Positions 37,608 through 45,317 of a DNA stretch of 64,000 nt are shown here, one piece after another (within the stretch, counting starts at the first letter, position 1; every line of letters starts with the position of its first letter). The stretch is from Flavobacterium tructae (GTDB lineage Bacteria > Bacteroidota > Bacteroidia > Flavobacteriales > Flavobacteriaceae). Location of the stretch: positions 30,797 through 94,796 of the forward strand of contig NZ_MUHH01000011.1 in NCBI RefSeq assembly GCF_002217475.1, in the 5' to 3' direction. The notes beneath the pieces are model-generated. The model had not been told where the DNA came from, made no database searches, and worked only from the letters and a program-made list of their open reading frames with translations. Made by a program: the position numbers and the translations under genes.

Positions 37608-37630
37608 ATATCGTAATATTGCAATATTAT
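37608..37630. promoter_or_regulatory. Probable ArsR operator 1
   Basis: ATATCGTAATATTGC followed by AATATTAT contains the palindrome AATATTGCAATATT. It ends 11 bases before the ArsR start codon and touches a TATATTTA minus-7-like box, so it could autoregulate arsR. The same core recurs at 37988. Confidence 0.65.
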
Positions 37631-37641
37631 ATTTAAATCAT

Positions 37642-37968
37642 ATGGGAGCTTCTAAAACGGAACATTTTACCGACAAACAAAATCAGATCGCCACTATAGC
37701 CAAAGCATTGGGGCATCCGGCCAGAATTGCTATAATTGAATATCTGTTAAAAGTAAACGAATGTATTTGCGGAGATATCGTAAATGAGTTACCCCTGGCA
37801 CAGCCTACCGTTTCACAACACCTGAAAGAACTAAAAAATGCAGGACTTATCAAGGGAAACATTGAAGGAAACGCCATCTGTTACTGTATCAATGAAGAAA
37901 CTTTTGATGTTCTAAACACCTACTTTTCTGGTATTATTACCGTTACAAAAAATCAAAAATGCTGTTAA
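37642..37968 (+). CDS. arsR: ArsR family metalloregulator
   Basis: Winged-helix repressor of 108 residues. [33 protein letters not shown] and GNAICYCI are the ArsR/SmtB core. C41 and C43 (NECICGD) lie where arsenite-sensing ArsR proteins hold their Cys pair at the DNA-binding helix, and the tail ends KCC. It is the first gene of a run with DUF6428 and arsenate reductase, and two near-identical palindromes flank it. It is expected to release DNA on binding As(III) or a similar metal. Confidence 0.93.
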   Translation: MGASKTEHFTDKQNQIATIAKALGHPARIAIIEYLLKVNECICGDIVNELPLAQPTVSQHLKELKNAGLIKGNIEGNAICYCINEETFDVLNTYFSGIITVTKNQKCC

Positions 37969-37987
37969 AGGCTTTTTTTATCTTACT

Positions 37988-38009
37988 ATATCGCAATATT
38001 GCATTATAA
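37988..38009. promoter_or_regulatory. Probable ArsR operator 2
   Basis: ATATCGCAATATTGCATTAT repeats the core of operator 1 (ATATCGyAATATTGCAwTAT). It lies after arsR and 17 bases before the next ATG, suggesting a second regulated promoter for the downstream genes. Confidence 0.65.
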
Positions 38010-38025
38010 CTATAAAACAAGAAAA

Positions 38026-38490
38026 ATGAAACTATCAGACATTAAAAACGTTCTGCCTACTCTCGAAAATGTAGCATTTCAATTGGAAAACGGAACTTTT
38101 GTTCCGGAGCATTTTCACGTTACCGAAATAGGAATGATTACTAAGAATTTTATCGATTGCGGCGGTGTAATTCGTCAGGAAAAAAGTGTCAACTTTCAGC
38201 TTTGGAATGCGGACGATTACGAGCATCGACTAAAACCCGGCAAACTTTTACATATCATTAAACTTTCAGAAGAAAAACTAAATATTGAAGACCTGAATAT
38301 CGAAGTTGAATATCAAAACGAAACTATCGGAAGGTACGATTTAGAGTTTAATGGTAATCATTTTGTATTGAAAAACAAAGTCACAGCCTGTCTGGCACAG
38401 GATGCCTGCGGAATTCCATCACCATCCGGCTTTATCGAATTAAGCAAGGACAGAACAAACTCCTGCTCTCCAAACTCGGGCTGTTGCTAA
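38026..38490 (+). CDS. DUF6428 family protein of the ars operon
   Basis: A 154-residue soluble protein of unknown function. The frame opens earlier, but the ATG at 38026 follows the operator and starts MKLSDIKNVLPTLENV, so I chose it. An acidic N-domain with EHFHVTEIG is followed by a C-terminal tail with spaced cysteines (TACLAQDACG and CSPNSGCC) that could bind As or another soft metal. DUF6428 proteins are known to me as frequent members of Bacteroidota ars operons. It is followed after 3 bases by a small membrane peptide and then by arsC. Confidence 0.85.
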   Translation: MKLSDIKNVLPTLENVAFQLENGTFVPEHFHVTEIGMITKNFIDCGGVIRQEKSVNFQLWNADDYEHRLKPGKLLHIIKLSEEKLNIEDLNIEVEYQNETIGRYDLEFNGNHFVLKNKVTACLAQDACGIPSPSGFIELSKDRTNSCSPNSGCC

Positions 38491-38493
38491 ACT

Positions 38494-38619
38494 ATGAGCG
38501 CTTTCTTTCTTAAATATAAAAAACCAATTATAATCACTACAGCTGTTATTGTACTGCAACTGATTTATGGCTTTGAGCCTAAATTTTGTATGATCAATAT
38601 CATTTGGTTACTCGTTTAA
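38494..38619 (+). CDS. 41-residue membrane peptide in the ars operon
   Basis: A short frame from ATG 38494 to TAA 38619, fitting exactly between the DUF6428 gene (3-base gap) and arsC (4-base gap). It encodes a basic start (MSAFFLKYKKP), one hydrophobic helix (IIITTAVIVLQLIYGF) and a hydrophobic end with one Cys. The tight packing supports a real gene. I do not recognise a family. Confidence 0.55.
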   Translation: MSAFFLKYKKPIIITTAVIVLQLIYGFEPKFCMINIIWLLV

Positions 38620-38623
38620 AACT

Positions 38624-39049
38624 ATGACAAAAAATATTCTAGTGCTCTGTACAGGAAATAGCTGCCGAAGTCAAATCGCTGAAGGGTATTTACGCCACTT
38701 CCTGGGCAACAAAGCCCACGTTTACAGCGCCGGTATTGAAACTCACGGTGTAAATCCAAGAGCCATTGCGACTATGAAAGAAGATGGAATCGATATTTCA
38801 GAACATACTTCAAATCATATTGATGAATATCAAAACATCCATTTTGATATTATCCTGACAGTTTGTGATCATGCTCATGAAAAATGCCCTTTTCTTCCAA
38901 GCCAAGCTCAAAAATTTCATCAAAATTTTCCGGACCCGGCCAAGGCAACAGGAACCGAAGCAGAGATTATGCAGGAATTCCGTACTGTGAGACAAATGAT
39001 TAAAGCGTATTGCAACACGTTTGCAAAAACGATTTACACAAACTACTAA
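38624..39049 (+). CDS. arsC: Arsenate reductase, thioredoxin-coupled type / low-Mr phosphatase family
   Basis: Enzyme of 141 residues that reduces arsenate to arsenite. The P-loop CX5R is C9-TGNSC-R15. C81 and C88 (TVCDHAHEKCPF) sit where the thioredoxin-coupled ArsC of the Staphylococcus pI258 kind has its second and third redox Cys, and FPDPAKATG provides the general-acid Asp. Last gene of the ars run. The usual next gene, an arsenite pump (Acr3 or ArsB), is missing: a VOC gene follows instead, 175 bases on. Arsenite export must rely on a gene elsewhere. Confidence 0.93.
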   Translation: MTKNILVLCTGNSCRSQIAEGYLRHFLGNKAHVYSAGIETHGVNPRAIATMKEDGIDISEHTSNHIDEYQNIHFDIILTVCDHAHEKCPFLPSQAQKFHQNFPDPAKATGTEAEIMQEFRTVRQMIKAYCNTFAKTIYTNY

Positions 39050-39224
39050 ATACAAATCTATGTTTCAATGTGCTAAATAACCTTATCAACGAGCTGTTTC
39101 TTATCATAATTTATAATACATTCATCAAAGTATAAAATGATGCGATCGACAGAATACCAATGGCCTTTTTTAAATTTGTTGGAAACGAAAAGAAGCTTCT
39201 GCCTCTTTGTAAATCTACCTCATC

Positions 39225-39878
39225 ATGAAATTACAACACCTTCAGATTCAATCCAACAATATTCAGGAAACAGCGGCATTCTATCAAAACGTACTTAACC
39301 TTCCAATTCTTGAAAAAGATTCCAGGTCAGTTACTATTCAGGCTGGTGAATCGGTTTTACAGTTTATCGAAAATCTTCAACTCGACTCTATCTATCATTT
39401 TGCTTTTAATATTCCTCAAAACAAGCTGCAGGAGGCCATTCAGTGGGCCACAAACAAAGTGGATTTAATAGTTATTGAAGACACTACTGTTATCGCTAAT
39501 TTTGAGAACTGGAATGCCAACGCGATCTATTTTTATGATAACAATGGTAATATACTGGAATTCATCGTTCGATATGACCTCAACAATGCTCAAACGGAGC
39601 CCTTTAGTTCTCAATCTATACTCAACATCAGTGAAATTGGAATTCTCAATGAGAATCCTCTTGTTCTGGCTAACCAACTCATAACGCAACACAACTTAGA
39701 ATTTTTCAGAAAAAATGACAATAGCGAGCTCTTCGCTGCCCTTGGAGATGATGAAGGCCTGCTCATTATGGTACGCCCGGGTCGAAACTGGTATCCTACT
39801 CAAATACCTTCTGAAAGCAATACAACCGAAGTGCGATTGGAGAATAACGGAATTCAGATTGAATTGAAGTTTTTCTAA
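39225..39878 (+). CDS. VOC family protein (glyoxalase/dioxygenase superfamily)
   Basis: Protein of 217 residues with a vicinal-oxygen-chelate module at 1-120 (MKLQHLQIQSNNIQETAAFY, IYFYDNNGNILEFIVR) and a second, less complete half at 130-215. Candidate metal ligands are H5, H57 (in SIYHFAF) and E113 (in ILEFI). Members include glyoxalases, dioxygenases and thiol transferases; the activity cannot be assigned from the sequence. Single gene upstream of the tautomerase in the same direction. Confidence 0.85.
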   Translation: MKLQHLQIQSNNIQETAAFYQNVLNLPILEKDSRSVTIQAGESVLQFIENLQLDSIYHFAFNIPQNKLQEAIQWATNKVDLIVIEDTTVIANFENWNANAIYFYDNNGNILEFIVRYDLNNAQTEPFSSQSILNISEIGILNENPLVLANQLITQHNLEFFRKNDNSELFAALGDDEGLLIMVRPGRNWYPTQIPSESNTTEVRLENNGIQIELKFF

Positions 39879-39938
39879 AGATTTGTCTGCTCCTCCTCCA
39901 CTTTTTTTTATTTTTATACAAAACTCAAAATCTAAAAA

Positions 39939-40337
39939 ATGCCATTTGTCCGAATCAGTTTACCTAAGAAGCTTTCCTTAGAAACCAAAAACAATATTTC
40001 AGAAGCGATTCATCAATCTTTAATAGCAGAATTTCATATTCCAAGTGCTGATTATTTTCATGTAATTGAAGAATTAGAACCACATCAGATAAAATATCCC
40101 GAAAGTTATCTTGGTATTTCACATTCTGAAGAAATTGTATATGTTCAGATTACCGCAGGACAAGGCCGAACAGTAGAACAAAAAAAGAAATTATACCACC
40201 AAATTGCAACAAGAATTGCCGCAACAACAGCGATTCTAATTAATAACGTGATTATTGTTTTATTAGAAAATAACGGTTTGGAAAACTGGTCCTTTGGTAA
40301 CGGAGAAATTCAGGAACCAACACATTTAAAAAAATAA
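39939..40337 (+). CDS. Tautomerase family protein
   Basis: Protein of 132 residues of the 4-oxalocrotonate tautomerase/MIF-like superfamily. After Met removal the catalytic Pro1 is exposed (MPFVRISLPKK), and the double beta-alpha-beta layout agrees with the larger, double-domain members. It follows the VOC gene by 60 bases. The substrate is unknown; it ends before a convergent terminator. Confidence 0.87.
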   Translation: MPFVRISLPKKLSLETKNNISEAIHQSLIAEFHIPSADYFHVIEELEPHQIKYPESYLGISHSEEIVYVQITAGQGRTVEQKKKLYHQIATRIAATTAILINNVIIVLLENNGLENWSFGNGEIQEPTHLKK

Positions 40338-40400
40338 GCTTTTATAACACAGTCTTTATCCCGCTCCGGTCATTCTGGATGCGAATAAAGCAAAAAAACA

Positions 40401-40432
40401 AAACCGTTTCAGTTTAAACTCTGAAACGGTTT
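40401..40432. terminator. Bidirectional terminator
   Basis: AAACCGTTTCAG pairs perfectly with CTGAAACGGTTT (12 bp, loop TTTAAACT), with A-rich and T-rich flanks. It separates the tautomerase from the convergent metal ATPase gene. Confidence 0.85.
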
Positions 40433-40439
40433 CTTTCTA

Positions 40440-42428
40440 TTAAAATTTCATCTTTTGAATCCTCACGGCATTCAATATAGCCAGTAAAGCAACTCCAACA
40501 TCAGCAAAAACAGCTTCCCACATGGTTGCGAGTCCGCCGGCACCCAAGATAAGTACGACAGCTTTTACAACGAAGGCCAGCGTAATATTTTGCCAGACGA
40601 TTTTTTTGGTTTGTTTTCCAATGTTTATCGCCATCGGAATCTTGCTTGGTTTATCGTCCTGAATGACCACATCGGCAGTTTCGATCGTGGCATCACTGCC
40701 TAACCCTCCCATCGCAATTCCAACCGTACTTAAAGCAATTACCGGAGCATCGTTTACACCATCCCCAACAAAAGCTACCGTTTCGTTTTTGGCTTTAATT
40801 TCGTTTAGTTTATTCACCTTATCTTCGGGTAATAAATCTCCAAAAGCATTTGTAATGCCTAACGTTTTGGCTACAAACTGCACTACATTGGTTTTATCAC
40901 CGCTCAGCATGGTTACTTTAACGCCGAGAGCTTTCAATTTGGTTACTGCCTCTTGCGCATCTGCTTTAATTTCATCGGCAATTGTTAAATAACCTGCAAA
41001 CTTATTGTCGTAAGCAATGGCAATGGTCGTATAAACCACCGCATTTGGATCAACATCGTATGCTATACTGAATTTATCCATCAGTTTAAAATTTCCTACG
41101 TGCAGTTCTTTTCCGTCTATTTCAGCTTTTAATCCGTGTCCGGAAATCTCCTCGACGTTTTTCAGTAGTACTGAGGAATCGATTTGCCCTACATAATTGT
41201 GAATGGCAGTCGCAACGGGATGTGTACTCTGACTTTCAAGTACATTGACCAGTTTTAAAATTTCGTCTTTGTCAAAACCGTCCTGAATAATCACTTCCTG
41301 AACTTTAAAAACACCTTCGGTCATTGTACCTGTTTTGTCCATCACAACATTCTGAATGGTCGAGATACTGTCTAAGAAATTACTTCCTTTAAACAGGATA
41401 CCGTTCTTGCTCGCTGCTCCGATTCCGCCAAAATAGCCTAGCGGAATGCTGATCACCAAAGCACAAGGACACGAAATTACCAGAAAAACCAATGCTCTGT
41501 ACAACCAGTCACTAAACACATAATCGGATACAAAAAGCATGGGTAACAAGCAAATGGCAATCGCCAGATAAACTACAATGGGCGTATAAATCTTAGCAAA
41601 TTTTCGAATGAACAATTCTGCGGGAGCTTTTTTAGTAACGGCATTCTGAACCATTTCCAAAATCTTAGACAATTTACTGTCGTTGTAAGCTGCCGTTACT
41701 TTTACCAATGCAATGGTACTTCCGTTAATCATTCCGGCCAAAACAGCTTCTCCTTTTACTTTGGTGTCCGGTTTGCTTTCTCCCGTAAGTGCTGCAGTAT
41801 TAAAGGAAGCCGAATCGGAAAGTAATTCTCCGTCCAGTCCCAGTTTTTCCCCTGCTTTCAGCTGCACAATCGCTCCAATGGCAACATCGGCAGCTTTAAC
41901 TTTAGTCGCAACATTATTTTCCAAAACACTTACCTCATCAGGACGCTGGTCCAACAAGCTTTTTATATTTGATTTGGCACGACTGACTGCCAATCCCTGA
42001 AAGTTCTCACCAATAGTATAAAACAACATCACAGCAACGCCTTCCGGAAATTCTCCAATGGCAAATGCTCCGATAGTGGCAATACTCATCAGGAAAAACT
42101 CCGAAAACACGTCGCCTTTTCTGATGCTTTCATAAGCTTCCTTTAAAACAGGGAATCCCACCGGCAGATATGCGATAACATACCAGGCGATTCTAACAGG
42201 CCCCGAAAACCAATTTTGTTCGAAATACTGATCGAATCCAATTCCAATCAGCAATAAAACAAAGGAAATAATGGCCGGTAAAAACATTCTAAACCATCCA
42301 CTATCCGCACTATGACCGTGATCGTGTCCGTCATCGTCTGAATGTACAGGCTCGTCATGTGAGCAGCAGGAACCGGGTTGATTTATTTTATTTTTTTTAA
42401 TCTTTTCTTCTTTATGTAGATGTTCCAT
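40440..42428 (-). CDS. Heavy-metal translocating PIB-type ATPase (Zn/Cd/Pb class)
   Basis: Efflux ATPase of 662 residues. The N-terminus has no HMA ferredoxin fold but a His/Cys-rich tail (GSCCSHDEPVHS and DDGHDHGHS). The metal motif CPC is at 320-322, the phosphorylated Asp is D364 in DKTGT, TGES is in TAALTGESKP and GDGVNDAP is near residue 555. An Asp in the last helix pair (FADVGVALLAILNA) is typical of the Zn/Cd/Pb group (ZntA-like). It is the last gene of the minus-strand metal unit and moves cations from cytosol to periplasm, where the CzcCBA pump can expel them. Confidence 0.94.
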   Translation of the reverse strand: MEHLHKEEKIKKNKINQPGSCCSHDEPVHSDDDGHDHGHSADSGWFRMFLPAIISFVLLLIGIGFDQYFEQNWFSGPVRIAWYVIAYLPVGFPVLKEAYESIRKGDVFSEFFLMSIATIGAFAIGEFPEGVAVMLFYTIGENFQGLAVSRAKSNIKSLLDQRPDEVSVLENNVATKVKAADVAIGAIVQLKAGEKLGLDGELLSDSASFNTAALTGESKPDTKVKGEAVLAGMINGSTIALVKVTAAYNDSKLSKILEMVQNAVTKKAPAELFIRKFAKIYTPIVVYLAIAICLLPMLFVSDYVFSDWLYRALVFLVISCPCALVISIPLGYFGGIGAASKNGILFKGSNFLDSISTIQNVVMDKTGTMTEGVFKVQEVIIQDGFDKDEILKLVNVLESQSTHPVATAIHNYVGQIDSSVLLKNVEEISGHGLKAEIDGKELHVGNFKLMDKFSIAYDVDPNAVVYTTIAIAYDNKFAGYLTIADEIKADAQEAVTKLKALGVKVTMLSGDKTNVVQFVAKTLGITNAFGDLLPEDKVNKLNEIKAKNETVAFVGDGVNDAPVIALSTVGIAMGGLGSDATIETADVVIQDDKPSKIPMAINIGKQTKKIVWQNITLAFVVKAVVLILGAGGLATMWEAVFADVGVALLAILNAVRIQKMKF

Positions 42429-42440
42429 GAGAAATTTAAA

Positions 42441-42474
42441 GTTTTAGGTTTCAAAGTTTCAAGTTTAAACTTTG
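42441..42474. repeat. GTTTCAR-type short repeats
   Basis: Short imperfect copies of GTTTCAAG/GTTTTAGG before the start of the ATPase gene. The same motif is denser at 51050-51091 and 53194-53236. Confidence 0.5.
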
Positions 42475-42665
42475 CTTCAATAATGTTCTAAATTTACGGA
42501 TTTTGTATTAATAGTTTTTAGGCAATAACAATTAATCTGGCAAAGGCAATGCAAAGCAGGAAGCTATCCAAGAACTTACAGGTTCCCAACGAGATACACT
42601 GCCATGCATTTCTACAAAAAAACCTTTGTTCCTTTGTGCCTCTGAACCTTTGCCCCTATTAGGAT

Positions 42666-43898
42666 TTAATGATCATGTTCTCCCCCGCCTTTCATAGCCG
42701 AAAGCAAATAGAAAGCTCCTTTCGTTACGATTTTTGCATTTGGATCAACATTTTCTACAAATTTTATTTCTGTAAAGCCCAGATCTGTTGTACCCGGAAT
42801 AACTTCCACTGCTCTAAAATGAACTTCTTTCTCATGATTTCCTTTTTCCGGCGTTTTCTTCTCTTCATGTGCTTCTTCTTCCACATAAACAAAATACTTA
42901 TCGGCATTTCGGACTACAGCATCTTTTGGTAACGCAGGAACGGTAGCATTGGTGATATTAATGTTAGCCGAAACGTACATCCCCGGAATCAGTCCTTTAG
43001 CGTCAGCAGATTCGATTTTAGCATGTACCGCAACGGTTTTACTTTCGTTTGAAAAAGACTTATTAATTCCGAAAATCTTCCCTTTAATGGATTTATTGGA
43101 CTGATTGGTTAAAACAAAATCGATAACCTGACCAATTGAAATCGACCCCAGATCTTTTTCATACACGTTCAAATCCAAATGCATCTGACTGTTATCGACC
43201 ACTTCAAACAAAACGACTCCCGTTTGAGCATAAGCCCCTTTTGCAATGCTTATCTTCCCTACATAACCGTTGATTGGCGCTACAACCGGGACTAACGAAG
43301 TGCTTCCTTTGGTACTTACATGCAAAGCTTCCAATTTGTTCTTCGCAGCCTGTGCACGGGCTCTTTCTGCTGCCAGTTTTGATTTTACTTCCTGAAATGT
43401 TTTTCTTGGATTTACATTTTCATCGCTCAGCGTTTTCTGACGGTTGTATTCCAATTGCAGGTATTCGATATTGGCTACTGCCGAATGGTATTCTTCCTGC
43501 ATTTCGATTACTTCCAGATTTTGAATGGTCGCCAGTACTTTTCCTTTGTTAACGTACGTTCCTTCCAAAACAAAAATATCTTTGACTGTTCCTCCTATTA
43601 AAGTCGAAACTTCTGCTGAATTTTGTGGCGGAACGGTAGTGTAACCGTTGGCTTTAATAACCTTGTTAAGATTTCTGTTTTCTACCAAACCAGTTTCAAT
43701 CCCAACCGTTTTATATTGCGCTTCGTTTAAAGCAACTTCTGTCTGCGATTTTTCTTCCTCCGGAGCCTCTTCTGTTTTCTTTTGACCACAGGATGCTAAA
43801 ACCACTATCGAAGCTACCATTAATCCCAAATAAGCGAACTTTCTTTGCGATAAAACCTTTGTCCTTTTTACTGTTGTATTATTATTGATCTTTTTCAT
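42666..43898 (-). CDS. RND efflux periplasmic adaptor, lipoprotein (CzcB/CusB-like)
   Basis: Adaptor of 410 residues linking inner and outer membrane parts of the pump. The frame opens 30 codons earlier inside the TolC gene; the ATG at 43898 gives a lipoprotein signal with lipobox VLASC (C37), so I chose it. A barrel-sandwich and hairpin region follows (IGGTVKDIFVLEGTYVNKG, then a coiled coil with AAERARAQAAKNKLEAL), then VVAPINGYVGKI and the membrane-proximal part, with a His-rich tail (EEEAHEEKKTPEKGNHEKE, GGEHDH). The TolC stop is 2 bases away. Confidence 0.92.
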   Translation of the reverse strand: MKKINNNTTVKRTKVLSQRKFAYLGLMVASIVVLASCGQKKTEEAPEEEKSQTEVALNEAQYKTVGIETGLVENRNLNKVIKANGYTTVPPQNSAEVSTLIGGTVKDIFVLEGTYVNKGKVLATIQNLEVIEMQEEYHSAVANIEYLQLEYNRQKTLSDENVNPRKTFQEVKSKLAAERARAQAAKNKLEALHVSTKGSTSLVPVVAPINGYVGKISIAKGAYAQTGVVLFEVVDNSQMHLDLNVYEKDLGSISIGQVIDFVLTNQSNKSIKGKIFGINKSFSNESKTVAVHAKIESADAKGLIPGMYVSANINITNATVPALPKDAVVRNADKYFVYVEEEAHEEKKTPEKGNHEKEVHFRAVEVIPGTTDLGFTEIKFVENVDPNAKIVTKGAFYLLSAMKGGGEHDH

Positions 43899-43899
43899 T

Positions 43900-45162
43900 T
43901 TAATTGTTTTTGATGGTTGGAAATTGCAATTCGATTGCGCTCTGATTAAAGTTGTGCGTGGCCTCTGTATATTGCTTCTTAATATCAATTGCCTGATTTA
44001 AGAAACTGATGTACGACCAATAACTCAAATCGCCATTGGCATAACTTTTCTGGGCCGTACTAATAATCTGATCGGCATACTGCAATCCTTCTTTTTGAAA
44101 ATAGTCCATTGCTTTTTGCTGCTTCTCGAAATTGTTTTGCAATTCCTGTTTTTGCAGATTCAACGTCAGCTTGTTTTTGTCCAAAGCCAGTTGCGACTGC
44201 GAAATACTGATTGCCGAAGCCTTAGCTTTTGCTGTATTTACCCCTCCAAACAACGGAATCTGCAATCCCGCCGTAAAACCCTGAAACAAGGATTGTGTGT
44301 TGATCGTTTGTGCAAAATATCCCAATCCAACTTTTGGTGTTCGCATGGCTTTGTGTGTATTGGCTTCTTTCTGATACACCGAAATTTGCTGCTGATAAAA
44401 ATCGGTCATTAAAGTCTCTGCTTTTGAACTTCCTTCTTCCTTTACCATGGAATATTGCAAGGCCGTTTGATCGTCCGGAATGACATTCTCATCCGTTTGC
44501 ACAAAAAACTGCAGCTGCTTTTGGTAAATCGCTAAATCAAATTCTATCTGTGCTTTTTGAGTTTCAATCTCTTTTACTTTTGCCTTTGCACTTATGACTT
44601 CAATATTTCCGCTTTCTCCGGTTTTAAAACGAAGCTCAGCATTCTTCAGGAATTTGGTATAAATTTCATTCAGTTCCGAGTTTAGCTTCTGAATGGAAAC
44701 GCCGTACAGGTATTGATAATAGGCAAGAGTAACGGCTTTTTCTACTTCATAAGTCGACAACGCTTTTCGTTTTTCGGCCAGTTTTGCTAATTCTTCCTGC
44801 AATTGTCTATTGGCTTTTGTGACATTCCCTAACGGAAAAAACTGCTGTACGGAAACATTATGGTCGTAATCGGCACTATTGAACTGCCCACCCTGGTATT
44901 GCACCTGAAGCGGATCTGCCTGAAATGCCGTCTTTTTCAAAACGGTTTGTTTTTCAATTTCTTTATCGGCAATCTTCAAATCGATGTTGTTTGATTTTGC
45001 CAGTTCGATTGCTTTTTCTAAACTGATTTTTTGCTGTGCTGTTGTTAATGTCGTTGCAAACAAGAGTGCTAGCACCAACTTGTTTAACCGCAAAGCACGC
45101 AATGCATCTTTCGCAAGGTGCGCAAAGGAGCTTGTGTTTATATGCTTTAGTATGTTTTTCAT
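43900..45162 (-). CDS. TolC family outer membrane efflux protein (CzcC-like)
   Basis: Outer membrane channel of 420 residues with the two long helical hairpins of the OEP family (ISLEKAIELAKSNNIDLKIA ... YYQYLYGVSIQKLNSELNEI ... PKVGLGYFAQ ... SYANGDLSYWSYISFLNQA). The signal peptide has an unusually long basic stretch (FAHLAKDALRALRLNKLV) before its hydrophobic core. The DNA for this stretch is made of CGCAAAG-like units, a repeat of intergenic appearance. Gene order CzcA, CzcC, CzcB, with the adaptor 2 bases downstream, supports one pump. Confidence 0.92.
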   Translation of the reverse strand: MKNILKHINTSSFAHLAKDALRALRLNKLVLALLFATTLTTAQQKISLEKAIELAKSNNIDLKIADKEIEKQTVLKKTAFQADPLQVQYQGGQFNSADYDHNVSVQQFFPLGNVTKANRQLQEELAKLAEKRKALSTYEVEKAVTLAYYQYLYGVSIQKLNSELNEIYTKFLKNAELRFKTGESGNIEVISAKAKVKEIETQKAQIEFDLAIYQKQLQFFVQTDENVIPDDQTALQYSMVKEEGSSKAETLMTDFYQQQISVYQKEANTHKAMRTPKVGLGYFAQTINTQSLFQGFTAGLQIPLFGGVNTAKAKASAISISQSQLALDKNKLTLNLQKQELQNNFEKQQKAMDYFQKEGLQYADQIISTAQKSYANGDLSYWSYISFLNQAIDIKKQYTEATHNFNQSAIELQFPTIKNN

Positions 45163-45176
45163 TTTTATATTTTTTG

Positions 45177-45292
45177 TTTCTCGCAGATTTTGCTGATTGA
45201 GCAGATTTTTACTTTTTATAACTGAATCTCTTTAAACCTGCATGAAAAATTATTCTTTCTTCTCGTAAAATCAGCTAAATCTGCAAGAGAAA
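45177..45292. repeat. Inverted-repeat element between CzcA and CzcC genes
   Basis: TTTCTCGCAGATTTTGCTGATT at the left matches the reverse complement of AATCAGCTAAATCTGCAAGAGAAA at the right with few mismatches, with about 70 bases between. It lies in the transcribed gap of the metal operon and would form a long hairpin in its RNA. It is unrelated to the 140-bp family. Confidence 0.75.
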
Positions 45293-45317
45293 TCATTTTA
45301 CACTAATCAGTAATTAT

